Shown here piece by piece: positions 18,044 through 26,850 of a stretch of DNA of 64,000 bases (positions are counted from its first letter, which is position 1; the number at the start of each line of letters is the position of its first letter). The position numbers and the translations under genes are program-made. The stretch is from an uncultured Clostridia bacterium (lineage in GTDB: Bacteria > Bacillota > Clostridia > Oscillospirales > Ruminococcaceae), in NCBI GenBank assembly GCA_947627005.1, contig CANQUJ010000010.1, positions 1-64,000 of the forward strand. Direction: 5' to 3'. The notes under the pieces were generated by a model. That model did no database searches, was not told the origin of the DNA, and worked only from the letters and a program-made list of their open reading frames with translations.

Positions 18044-19303
18044 ATGTTGAAACGCATTTTTTCATTGGCGATAGGCTTTTCGCTCTGCCTCGGCTGCTGC
18101 GCCTGCGGCGCGAACGAAAACGCGGCGGAGCCTCTTTCGGAGCCGGAGCCTTCGGACGGCTGGAGCTGTATCTTCGCGGCGGCTATGCAGCCCTCGTATA
18201 TAGATATGATGCCGAAAGAGCCCCATCTTTCCGACTCTACCTGCCGCCAGCAGTTCCGCGCCTCGATGAGCGGCAGCAAGATTAGGCTCACATTTTCTAA
18301 CGAACACTCCGAAACGCTCGACGCGCCAACTTCCGACCTTGTCATCGAGTCGGCGCACATCGCCAAGCTTTTAAAGGCCGGCGAGCCGAATATAGACCTT
18401 GAAACCGATACGGTAGTCACCTTCGGCGGATCGGAGAGCGTAACGATACCGGCCGGAGAGACGGTCACCTCTGACGAAATCGACTTTGAATACTCGGCGC
18501 TCGAGCTTTTGGCGGTGTCGACAAAATTCGGCTCGGTCCCCTCCTTCCCGGCGGTTCACCAAGAGGCGGACTGCGGAAGCTGGGTAGTCGCGGGGGACAA
18601 GGTCTCGGAGAATTTTAACCCCACCGCCTGGATGTGGAGCTATTTCTCGCTCTGCCGGGTCGACGGATATTCGGAGGGCTCTGAATCTCTCGTCTGCTTC
18701 GGGGATTCGATCACCGACGGCTCTATCTCTACCTGGAACGGCTTTGACGCCTGGCCGGATATTCTTTCAAACGCTCTTCGGGAAGACCCCGCGACCTCGC
18801 ATATTTCGGTGGTCAATACCGGGATCGGCGGCAATGCTATCTGGGGCGGCTCGGGGATCGCGGCGAAAGACAGGTTCGAGCGCGACGCCCTCGAAGTCGC
18901 CGGGGTTAGATACGTTATCGTTCTTATCGGGACTAACGACATTCCGGGCGCGCAGGAGGATATTTCGGAGAATATGATCTCGGAATACAGGGCGATGATA
19001 AATGCCTGCCACAAGCGCGGGATAAAAATCTTTGCGGGAACCGTCACCCCATTCGGGACAAACGAAAACTGGAGCTCGGAGCTTCACGAGAGCATAAGAA
19101 CAAAGGTCAACGACTTTATGATGAGCGAGGACAGCGGCTTCGACGGATATATCGACTTTGCGGCCGCGGTCTGCGACCCGGGCGACCCGACCAAGCTTAA
19201 GGCCGAAAACGATTCCGGCGACGGACTTCACCCGAGCGCCGCAGGGCACAAGCTTATGGGCGAGGCCGCCGCGAAGGTAATCAAAGAATCGCTCGAAAAG
19301 TAA
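18044..19303 (+). CDS. SGNH/GDSL hydrolase lipoprotein (carbohydrate esterase-like)
   Basis: Lipobox LGCCACG; VCFGDSITDGS, GIGGNAI, IGTNDIPGA, DGLHPSAAGH. Confidence 0.9.
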   Translation: MLKRIFSLAIGFSLCLGCCACGANENAAEPLSEPEPSDGWSCIFAAAMQPSYIDMMPKEPHLSDSTCRQQFRASMSGSKIRLTFSNEHSETLDAPTSDLVIESAHIAKLLKAGEPNIDLETDTVVTFGGSESVTIPAGETVTSDEIDFEYSALELLAVSTKFGSVPSFPAVHQEADCGSWVVAGDKVSENFNPTAWMWSYFSLCRVDGYSEGSESLVCFGDSITDGSISTWNGFDAWPDILSNALREDPATSHISVVNTGIGGNAIWGGSGIAAKDRFERDALEVAGVRYVIVLIGTNDIPGAQEDISENMISEYRAMINACHKRGIKIFAGTVTPFGTNENWSSELHESIRTKVNDFMMSEDSGFDGYIDFAAAVCDPGDPTKLKAENDSGDGLHPSAAGHKLMGEAAAKVIKESLEK

Positions 19304-19341
19304 TAAAAGCCCTTAAAAAATCGCGATAAGGAGGAAAAAAG

Positions 19342-20895
19342 ATGAAAAAATTCGGCTTTGCCGCGCTGATAGTTTCTTCGGCGATGCTCTTCTCGGGCTG
19401 CGGGTTCAGCCCCGAAAGAGCGCTCGTAGACCCCGAGGACGTTATCCCCGCAGAGAGCTACGGCTTTGAAAAAATCAGATTCGACGGAATCGAAGAGCAG
19501 GAGTTTTATACCTTGATCGAGGCCGAGGACGGCGTTCTTTCGAGCGGGGCTGCAGTCAAGACCGACAAGGGCGGGTATTCCGGCGAGGGATACGTCGATA
19601 TTTCGGACAATTCCGGTATTTTGATACCGGTGGACGTCCCCTCGACGCAGTTTTATAAGATAACCGTTCGCCACCGCGCCGACGGCCACAAAGAAAACGA
19701 GCTTTTGGTCAACGGCAAAAAGGCGTTCGACATCGTCTCCGAAGAGGGCGACTGGGCCGAGACCGTCGCGGACGGGATTTTCATCGAAAAGGGGCACAGC
19801 GAGATAACCCTCGGCTCGGGATGGAGCTGGTTTTCTATCGACTGCATTGAGATTGAAAACGGCTCGTCTATCGACGACAAGCTCTATACCGGAATGAGCG
19901 AGACCCTTACAAACAAATACGCCAACCTTAAGACTCAAAACATTTATCAATATCTCCGCGCGATCTACGGAAAGAGGGTTTTGGCGGGTCAATGCACCGA
20001 CTACGGCAACAACACCGAGACCGACGCCCTTTATAAGGGCCTCGGGAAATACCCCGCGATCCGGGCGTTCGACTTTATCTTCGACAGCCCGAGCTACCCC
20101 TATGCCAACGACCGCCCCGCGAAGGATTACGACCTTGCGATCAAATGGAGCAACAAGGGCGGACTTGTAGTCTACGACTGGCACTGGCACGCGCCCTGCG
20201 GCGGAGCGGACTTTTACGCCGAAAACACGACCTTTGACCTTTCGGAGGCCGTCACAGACCAAGACATCGCGCATATGGACCTTAAAGACGTCGAGCAGCT
20301 TTATAAAGACAAAAAGATCAGCAAAGAGGCTTATAAGCTTTTGAGCGATATAGACGTAATCTCGGGGTATCTGCAAAAGCTTGAAAACAACAACGTGACC
20401 GTTTTGTGGCGGCCGCTTCACGAGGCCTCGGGCGGGTGGTTCTGGTGGGGCGCTTCGGGGCCCGAGCCTTATAAATGGCTCTGGCGGCTGATGTATGAGC
20501 GCATGACCGACTACCGCGAGCTCGACAATCTCATCTGGGTCTGGAACGCGCAGAGCGAGGATTGGTACCCGGGCGACGAATATTGCGACATCGCGGCTAT
20601 GGATATCTATGCGGCGGCCCACGACTACGGCGTTTCTCCGGCGACTTTGAGCGATATGCACGACTGGACGGACGGCGAAAAGATGGTCACGATGAGCGAA
20701 TGTGGGACTATGCCCGACCCCGACCTTATCGTCAGAGACAACGCCTATTGGCTTTGGTTCGCGGTATGGAACTGGGATTACATCGTCAAAGACGGCACGA
20801 CCGAGCTTTCGGACGCTTTTACCGACTTTGATATGATGCACAAGGTTTACGACAGCGAGGTCATCATCACGAGAGACGAGCTTCCGAAATTCTGA
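19342..20895 (+). CDS. GH26 beta-mannanase-like lipoprotein with N-terminal CBM35-like module
   Basis: Lipobox FSGCGF; YTLIEAEDGVLSSGAAVKTDKGGYSGEGYVDIS (CBM35/6-like); VLWRPLHEASGGWFWWG; VTMSECG. Confidence 0.93.
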   Translation: MKKFGFAALIVSSAMLFSGCGFSPERALVDPEDVIPAESYGFEKIRFDGIEEQEFYTLIEAEDGVLSSGAAVKTDKGGYSGEGYVDISDNSGILIPVDVPSTQFYKITVRHRADGHKENELLVNGKKAFDIVSEEGDWAETVADGIFIEKGHSEITLGSGWSWFSIDCIEIENGSSIDDKLYTGMSETLTNKYANLKTQNIYQYLRAIYGKRVLAGQCTDYGNNTETDALYKGLGKYPAIRAFDFIFDSPSYPYANDRPAKDYDLAIKWSNKGGLVVYDWHWHAPCGGADFYAENTTFDLSEAVTDQDIAHMDLKDVEQLYKDKKISKEAYKLLSDIDVISGYLQKLENNNVTVLWRPLHEASGGWFWWGASGPEPYKWLWRLMYERMTDYRELDNLIWVWNAQSEDWYPGDEYCDIAAMDIYAAAHDYGVSPATLSDMHDWTDGEKMVTMSECGTMPDPDLIVRDNAYWLWFAVWNWDYIVKDGTTELSDAFTDFDMMHKVYDSEVIITRDELPKF

Positions 20896-20917
20896 ATTTT
20901 ACCTCCGATATAATATA

Positions 20918-20957
20918 AAAAAGCGCGGTTCGGAACCCGAGCCGCGCCGCTTTTTAT
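20918..20957. terminator. Rho-independent terminator
   Basis: aaaaaagcgcggttcggaacccgagccgcgccgctttttat. Confidence 0.75.
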
Positions 20958-20964
20958 GAAATTT

Positions 20965-22314
20965 TCAGCCTAAAATCTCTCCACTCTCGGCGTTTACCGT
21001 CGCCGAAACAGAGCGCCCTTTTCCCTTTTCGGTTATAAAGCTTACGGTATAGACCTTTTTCACCTCGTCGTATTCGATTTTAAATTCCTCGACGGTTTGA
21101 AGCGAGGCGTTCTCTCTTTCAAGGACCGCCGCCGCGGCCTCGGCTTCGCTTATAAGCCCCTCTGCGGGCGGCTCTGCCGAGGGAAGCTCGGGGGCGCCGG
21201 CGGCCTCCTCTGCGCCGGATTTGATATCTCCGTAGGAAATATCGAGGATCTCGCCGGTGTAGGCGTCGATGTAAAGAGTGACCGACCTTTGCTCGCCCGA
21301 GGAACCGTCCGCCGCCGAAGCCGCGTAGATGTCGGCGATTCGGCCGTCTTCAAAGGCGTAGTCCGCGATATAGCTTACGATCGCATGGTCTAAGCCCTCG
21401 CCCCTGGCGATTTCAAACGCGCCGAGGCAGCCTATCCTGCCCGATTCGACATGCTCGTGCCTGTGTGAATTTTCGCCGCTGAAGCTTTCGTCTTCGCCGA
21501 CGTAAAGCTCGGTGAGCTCGCCGGTCGAGGGGTCGTAGCGGTTTTCGTAGATATATCCGCCGTGGTAAAATTGGGTGACGTAGACGATCGGGGTCTCGTA
21601 GCTTATAAACACCTGCCCGTTAAGGCAGCCGTCGCAGCCCGGTTCGCTCGGCGCGTCAAGGCCGTAGTAGTCCTTGACGGCGTAATAAACCTCCTCGGTG
21701 CCGCTAAGGTCTATCTCAACGCCCTCGTATTCGCCTATATTTTTGACGTCGTAGCCGCTGTATAGATCGCTCATCGTCTCTTCTTTTCCGCCGAGCTCGT
21801 CTTTAACGTAGCTCTCCCAGTTCTCGTCGACAGTCGATTCGCAGTCCAAAACGACCTCGGAGCGCGCGTCGACAACCACCTCATAGGAATATCCGCCGAC
21901 CTTGAATTTGACGGTATATGCCGGCCTCAGCCCTAACAGGCCGAGGGTAACCTCGCTGTCCTCCGAGTCGATGTCGTAGGTCATTCCCGAAAGGATAAGA
22001 TTTGCAAGATAGTCGCTCTGCTCTTTTGTCTCGGCGTTTTTGACGACGTAGGTCGCCGCAGTCCCGAAAGCCTGCTCTTTTCCTGAAAATCCGAGCGCCC
22101 TTTCCGCGCCCTCGACCCCGGAAAAGGCCGCCGCGGTAACGCTTCCGAGGGCCACGACCGCGGCCGCCGCCGCTATCGCCGCGATTTTTATAACACTTCT
22201 TTTCATAACGTCTGTTCCTTTCGCTTCAAGGCGCCCGATTCCCTCGACGACGCGCTCGTGAAGCTCTTCGGGTATCTCTATGCTCTGCAACGCTTTTTCA
22301 ACGGAATCGTTCAT
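20965..22314 (-). CDS. Putative membrane anti-sigma factor with PepSY-like extracytoplasmic repeats
   Basis: Cytoplasmic N-term then single TM (VIKIAAIAAAAAVVALGSVTAAAF); PepSY-like repeats (AYTVKFKVGGYSYEVVVDARSEVV; VYTVSFITEKGKGRSVSATVNAESGEIL); overlaps sigma gene. Confidence 0.65.
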   Translation of the reverse strand: MNDSVEKALQSIEIPEELHERVVEGIGRLEAKGTDVMKRSVIKIAAIAAAAAVVALGSVTAAAFSGVEGAERALGFSGKEQAFGTAATYVVKNAETKEQSDYLANLILSGMTYDIDSEDSEVTLGLLGLRPAYTVKFKVGGYSYEVVVDARSEVVLDCESTVDENWESYVKDELGGKEETMSDLYSGYDVKNIGEYEGVEIDLSGTEEVYYAVKDYYGLDAPSEPGCDGCLNGQVFISYETPIVYVTQFYHGGYIYENRYDPSTGELTELYVGEDESFSGENSHRHEHVESGRIGCLGAFEIARGEGLDHAIVSYIADYAFEDGRIADIYAASAADGSSGEQRSVTLYIDAYTGEILDISYGDIKSGAEEAAGAPELPSAEPPAEGLISEAEAAAAVLERENASLQTVEEFKIEYDEVKKVYTVSFITEKGKGRSVSATVNAESGEILG

Positions 22315-22832
22315 AATTCGCCGCCTTTCTCTTTTCTAAGCTTCGAGATCGCTCGGTAGCAGACCGATTTTGCCGTCCCCGGGGGAATTTTCAACATCTT
22401 TGCGATCTCGGAAAACGTGTATCCGCAGTGATATTTCAAAAGTATAACGCTCTTTTCCGCCTCGTCGAGCCGGTTCAAGAGGTCTTCAAGAGTTATCCGC
22501 GCTATCGCCTCGGCTTCGTCGCCGCCGGCGGCCGGAACGCCGCTTAAATCCTCGCCGAGGGGGATGGTTCGGCCGCTTTTTCTCAAAAAGTCGAGGGAGC
22601 GGTTTATCGCGATTCTAACCGCCCAGGTTTTAAAATATTTAGCCTCGCGAAGCTTTTTCGCGTTCTGAAAACAGCTTAAAGCGGTTTCCTGGACGATGTC
22701 GAGGGCGTCGTCGCGGTTCTTGACGTATAAAAACGCGACCCGATAAATCTCCTCCTCGACCTCGGAAAAAGCCTCGGCAAAGGCGCTTATGTCGCCCCGC
22801 CGCGCCCTTTTTATAAGACCGCCGTCCTTCAA
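22311..22832 (-). CDS. ECF-type RNA polymerase sigma factor
   Basis: YVKNRDDALDIVQETALSCFQNAKKL, FKTWAVRIAINRSLDFLRK, LKYHCGYTFSEIAKMLKIPPGTAKSVCYRAISKLRK. Confidence 0.94.
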   Translation of the reverse strand: MKDGGLIKRARRGDISAFAEAFSEVEEEIYRVAFLYVKNRDDALDIVQETALSCFQNAKKLREAKYFKTWAVRIAINRSLDFLRKSGRTIPLGEDLSGVPAAGGDEAEAIARITLEDLLNRLDEAEKSVILLKYHCGYTFSEIAKMLKIPPGTAKSVCYRAISKLRKEKGGEL

Positions 22833-22960
22833 AATATCACTTCCTTTTTGTAGCTACGCTTATTAGACGTTTTAAACCGCCGCTCGGCCTAAAATTTCGC
22901 GAAAAAATTTTGAGTCTAATCTTTAAAATAAAATTTTTTATGTTTATCGTTAAAAAACTA

Positions 22961-22989
22961 TTGACAAACATAAAATCGCGTGGTATAAT
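22961..22989 (+). promoter_or_regulatory. Putative promoter for DUF2975/XRE operon
   Basis: TTGACA, 17 nt, TATAAT; -35 overlaps inverted repeat TATGTTT...AAACATA. Confidence 0.7.
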
Positions 22990-23013
22990 CGGGCCATACT
23001 GAAATTCGGAGGT

Positions 23014-23604
23014 ATGATTATGGAAAAACTTACAAAAACAGCGCGAATAGTCGACGTCTTCGCGAAGATACTTTTTATCTTCTGCATCGTCGCGATATGT
23101 ATGCTTATCGCCGCGAACATCTTTATGGCCGTGGCGGTCTCTCTGCCGATTGACGACCTGCCGAAGGGGCTTTCGATGGTTTTTAATTTAGACGACAGCG
23201 AATTCGTGGTCTTTGAAAACGGGCAGATGATGGTCACAAAGCTTCAGTTTGCGCTCTACGTTCTATCGGTGAGCATAACCGAGGCAATCGAGGTCGCGAT
23301 ACTGATGATCGGCATAAAGCTGGTCAGAAGGATAATGGTCCCGATGAAAGAGGGGCGGCCGTTTGAAGAGGGCATTTCCGAGACTGTCAAAAAGTTCGGC
23401 CACTTTGTTTTGGCGGCGACCGTCATCGGCGCGTTCGTTCACTTTCTGCTGGACACCGTATTCATCGCCATCGGCGCCGAGTCGGTGCCGCTGCCCATAA
23501 GCATTTCGATCGAGGGCATCTTCGCGGCGATAGTGATCTATCTTATAAGCTACATCTTCCGCTACGGCGAAGAGCTTCAGAAGCAAGCCGACGAGACGCT
23601 TTGA
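23014..23604 (+). CDS. DUF2975-like membrane protein
   Basis: Four predicted TM segments; followed by a small XRE regulator, the usual partner. Confidence 0.75.
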   Translation: MIMEKLTKTARIVDVFAKILFIFCIVAICMLIAANIFMAVAVSLPIDDLPKGLSMVFNLDDSEFVVFENGQMMVTKLQFALYVLSVSITEAIEVAILMIGIKLVRRIMVPMKEGRPFEEGISETVKKFGHFVLAATVIGAFVHFLLDTVFIAIGAESVPLPISISIEGIFAAIVIYLISYIFRYGEELQKQADETL

Positions 23605-23613
23605 GGTGATATT

Positions 23614-23829
23614 ATGGCGATAATTTTAAGGCTCGACCGCGTTATGGCGGACAGAAAGATCTCGCTCAACGAGCTTGCCGAAAAGGTGGGCATCGCGAAC
23701 GTGAATCTGTCTAAAATCAAGACCGGAAAAATTTCGGCTATAAGGTTTTCGACTCTCGAGGCGATCTGCGAGGCGCTTAATTGCCAGCCCGGCGACATTC
23801 TCGAATATTCCCCCGGAGAGAAAAAATAG
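23614..23829 (+). CDS. XRE/Cro-CI family regulator (YozG-like)
   Basis: MAIILRLDRVMADRKISLNELAEKVGIANVNLSKIKTGKISAIRFSTLEAICEALNCQPGDILEY. Confidence 0.93.
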   Translation: MAIILRLDRVMADRKISLNELAEKVGIANVNLSKIKTGKISAIRFSTLEAICEALNCQPGDILEYSPGEKK

Positions 23830-23855
23830 CGAAACGGCGCGAAGACTATAAAAAA

Positions 23856-23881
23856 CCCGCTCTTTTTTATGAAAGAGCGGG
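23856..23881. terminator. Rho-independent terminator
   Basis: cccgctctttttt atgaaagagcggg. Confidence 0.8.
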
Positions 23882-23901
23882 CGTTTTCGGTTAAATAAAG
23901 G

Positions 23902-25029
23902 TCAATCTTCCTCGCTGTAATGGCGAAGGATAAAGCGGTCGGCGTCGCGGCCCATCTCTTTGGCCTCGTACATCGCCTTGTCGGCCTCTTCAAACAGGCG
24001 CTCGAAGTCGACCTTCTGGTTGTCGCATATAACGGCGCCGAGGCTTGAGAATACCTTTATCGCGCCGGTTTCTTGGGCTTTTCTTCCGATAAGCTCGGCG
24101 ATATAGCGGCATTTCTTTTCGACGGCGTCGTCGTCGCAAAGGCCGTCCGCCAAAACGATAAATTCGTCGCCGCCGAAGCGCCCGATAATGTCGGAATCGC
24201 GGAATAAGCTTACGAGAGTGTCGCTCATGCAACGAAGGATCTGGTCGCCCATATCGTGGCCGTAATTGTCGTTTATATGCTTGAAGTTGTTAAGGTCCAA
24301 AACGATGAACGCGCACTTGATGTTGGGGTTGTTTGAGACGAGATAGTTGTCTATCGCGTCTTCGTAGCCGCGCTTGTTGTATATGGTTTCAAGGAGCGGG
24401 TCCCTCTGGCTCAGGTATTTATAGTTCATCTTGACGGTGTATTCCTGGATCCTTAAGGTGCGGCAGCGCTCGCCGACGAAGGTTGCGAAGCAGAAGCCCA
24501 AAAGCGCGATGAAGACGTCGTATCTCCATGGTTCGCCCTCGAAGTCGACTTTATGCATCATATCGCAGAAGATGAAAATGCCGGTATAGCAAAGGTTTAT
24601 CAGGTTGGTGACCTTAGAGGAGAAGAAGGTCCCCGACGCGAAAGCCGTTATGACTATCGGCATAAAGCAGATCCTGTCCATATGAGAATAGATATCGACA
24701 AGGGTTACGAAGAAGAACGCCGTAACTTCAAATGCGACTGCCATGATCTTTACGATCTTGGGGTTGGCCCGGCCTTTAAAGCGGTATAAGCTCGTCACTA
24801 CGGCGAACGCGGCCATAACCGGCACCGCGATAAGGTGGGGCAGCGAAGGCTTAAAGTCGGTTATAAGCAACATGGCAAGAATAAGGTTGATTATAACAAG
24901 AACGGTCGCCGCAAAGCTCATCTTGCTGAGGGTTATGATGTTTCCGCTTGCGATAGAGCGCTTACCGTCGACAAGATATTTCTTTTCGACGTCGCGAATC
25001 TCTTTAAAATATGCTTTTATCTTCTGCAT
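23902..25029 (-). CDS. Membrane diguanylate cyclase (GGDEF)
   Basis: Multi-TM N-term; FKHINDNYGHDMGDQIL, RDSDIIGRFGGDEFIVLADG. Confidence 0.94.
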   Translation of the reverse strand: MQKIKAYFKEIRDVEKKYLVDGKRSIASGNIITLSKMSFAATVLVIINLILAMLLITDFKPSLPHLIAVPVMAAFAVVTSLYRFKGRANPKIVKIMAVAFEVTAFFFVTLVDIYSHMDRICFMPIVITAFASGTFFSSKVTNLINLCYTGIFIFCDMMHKVDFEGEPWRYDVFIALLGFCFATFVGERCRTLRIQEYTVKMNYKYLSQRDPLLETIYNKRGYEDAIDNYLVSNNPNIKCAFIVLDLNNFKHINDNYGHDMGDQILRCMSDTLVSLFRDSDIIGRFGGDEFIVLADGLCDDDAVEKKCRYIAELIGRKAQETGAIKVFSSLGAVICDNQKVDFERLFEEADKAMYEAKEMGRDADRFILRHYSEED

Positions 25030-25082
25030 TCCGTTTAACCTCCTCGTTGGTATGCGCTTTCGCGGCATGCATTTTAAACGGT

Positions 25083-25433
25083 TTAGTCTTTAATTGCTTC
25101 CGCCGCGGCGTTATAAGCCTCGGTTATCTTTGGCATAAGCTCTTCGGCAGACTTATTGTCGCCGTCTCTGAACATCTTGACTTGAAGCGCAAGAAGATCG
25201 GCGAGAGTTTTTATCGAAAGGTTTCCGCTTACGCCTTTTAAGGTGTGCGACGCGGAAAGCGCGGCCTCATAGTCTTTCGCTTCGAGGGCTTCTTTAAGTT
25301 TAGAGTAGTTTTGGTCGTTTAAAAACTTGTTCAAAAACTTCTCGTACATTCCCTCGTTGCCCATAAATCTTCCCAAAGCGTCCGCAACGTCTATTCCGGC
25401 CGATTTGAGCCTGTCTTTCTTTTGCTGTTCCAC
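25083..25433 (-). CDS. HPt domain phosphotransfer protein
   Basis: ALSASHTLKGVSGNLSIKTLADLL. Confidence 0.9.
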   Translation of the reverse strand: MEQQKKDRLKSAGIDVADALGRFMGNEGMYEKFLNKFLNDQNYSKLKEALEAKDYEAALSASHTLKGVSGNLSIKTLADLLALQVKMFRDGDNKSAEELMPKITEAYNAAAEAIKD

Positions 25434-25465
25434 GGATAAATCCCCCTTTTGCGTTATGTATCAGA

Positions 25466-26551
25466 TCATTTCCGGTAGAAGGTCTGAAGGACTTCCTCCG
25501 CTTTAAAGAAACATTCCAAAAGCCGCGGGCTGAAAGTCCCGCACTCGCCGTCGCGGATCATCTGTATGACCTTATCCCTCGGGAAAGCGTCTTTATAAAC
25601 GCGCTTGCAGCTTAATGCGTCGTAAACGTCGGCTATCGAGACGATCTGCGCCCAAAGCGAAATTTCGTCGCCCTTAAGGCCGTCGGGGTATCCCCTGCCG
25701 TCCCAGCGCTCGTGGTGGTGCCGCGCAATGTCGTACGCGTATTTATATACGGCGTTTTCTCTTAGCTGCGGGATTTTTTCGAGCAGAAGCCCGCCCTGGA
25801 CGGTGTGGGTCTTCATAACCTCAAATTCCTCTTTAGTAAGCCTTGCGGGCTTGTTCAATATGCTGTCTGGTATCGCGATCTTGCCAACGTCGTGCATAAT
25901 TGAGGCGAGCGCGATGTTGTTGATCTCTTCCGAGTCGAGCCCGCTTCCGAGCTCGGTATTTTCGAGAAGGTATTTGGTGATGTCGTGAATCCTGCGGACA
26001 TGCTCGCCGGATTCGCCGTTTCTGAATTCTATCGCGGCGGAAAGGGCCTCTATCATTCCGCGGTTGAGCTCGATGATCTTTTCGGCCTTTTCAATAAGCT
26101 CTAAATTCTGGCGCTCGACTCTGTTCCCGAGGCGCTTTCTGGCCCTGAAAAGTTCTACTACCGAGTTGATTCGCCTTAAAACTATATACGGGGTTACGGG
26201 CTTAAGTATAACGTCCATAACTCCGAGATGATAGGCTTCGTGCAAAACTTCGTTGTTGACCTCGGCGGTGATAAGAAATACGGGTATCTTCGAGGTGAGC
26301 TCTTCGTTCCAAAGCCTTCTTAATACTTCGAGGCCGTTCATTTCGGGCATCATGACGTCGAGCAGGATCGCGCAGTATTTTTCGCGGTCCGCAAGAATTT
26401 TATCCAGCCCCTCTCGCCCGTTCGAGGCTTCGTCGATAGAGTAGTACGGAGAAAAGATGTTGTCGAGGATTCCGCGGTTAAATTCGTCGTCGTCGACTAT
26501 AAGGATCATATCGGAAACAAGGCTGTCCGCCTTATTTACTTCGACCGGCAT
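25466..26551 (-). CDS. Response regulator with HD-GYP domain (c-di-GMP phosphodiesterase-like)
   Basis: REC: MILIVDDDEFNRGILDNIF, LLDVMMPEMNGLEVL; HD-GYP: SIMHDVGKIAIPDSILNKP, RHHHERWDGRGYPDGLKGDEI. Confidence 0.95.
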   Translation of the reverse strand: MPVEVNKADSLVSDMILIVDDDEFNRGILDNIFSPYYSIDEASNGREGLDKILADREKYCAILLDVMMPEMNGLEVLRRLWNEELTSKIPVFLITAEVNNEVLHEAYHLGVMDVILKPVTPYIVLRRINSVVELFRARKRLGNRVERQNLELIEKAEKIIELNRGMIEALSAAIEFRNGESGEHVRRIHDITKYLLENTELGSGLDSEEINNIALASIMHDVGKIAIPDSILNKPARLTKEEFEVMKTHTVQGGLLLEKIPQLRENAVYKYAYDIARHHHERWDGRGYPDGLKGDEISLWAQIVSIADVYDALSCKRVYKDAFPRDKVIQMIRDGECGTFSPRLLECFFKAEEVLQTFYRK

Positions 26552-26634
26552 TTCTTCACCCTCAATTTTAAAAATCCGTGTATCGAATCTATTTAAAAGA
26601 ATACAGAAATTACAAATAGTGTTACACATTAGTC

Positions 26635-26663
26635 ATTTTAACACGATTGTTCTAATATGTCAA
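26635..26663 (-). promoter_or_regulatory. Putative promoter for HD-GYP/HPt/GGDEF operon
   Basis: Minus strand TTGACA, 17 nt, TAAAAT. Confidence 0.5.
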
Positions 26664-26721
26664 TAATTTTTCGGACAAATTTTAATTTTTTGTTCACCTT
26701 GGAGTTTGGGCGGCAAACACC

Positions 26722-26750
26722 TTGACGAAACCGCCGGAATATAGTATAAT
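26722..26750 (+). promoter_or_regulatory. Putative promoter for hybrid histidine kinase
   Basis: TTGACG, 17 nt, TATAAT. Confidence 0.6.
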
Positions 26751-26850
26751 TATATTGTATGACATTATCGGCGTTCGCCCTCGGCATTCTCATTATATGC
26801 CTTAGGCGGCTTTTGCGCGCCGAATTTATAAAAGAGAGGAGCAACCCCCT

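Noticed and set aside
19228-20841. 537-aa minus-strand ORF antisense to GH26
   Set aside because: The plus frame encodes a clear CBM35-GH26 lipoprotein; the antisense translation is Val/Arg-rich with no family features.
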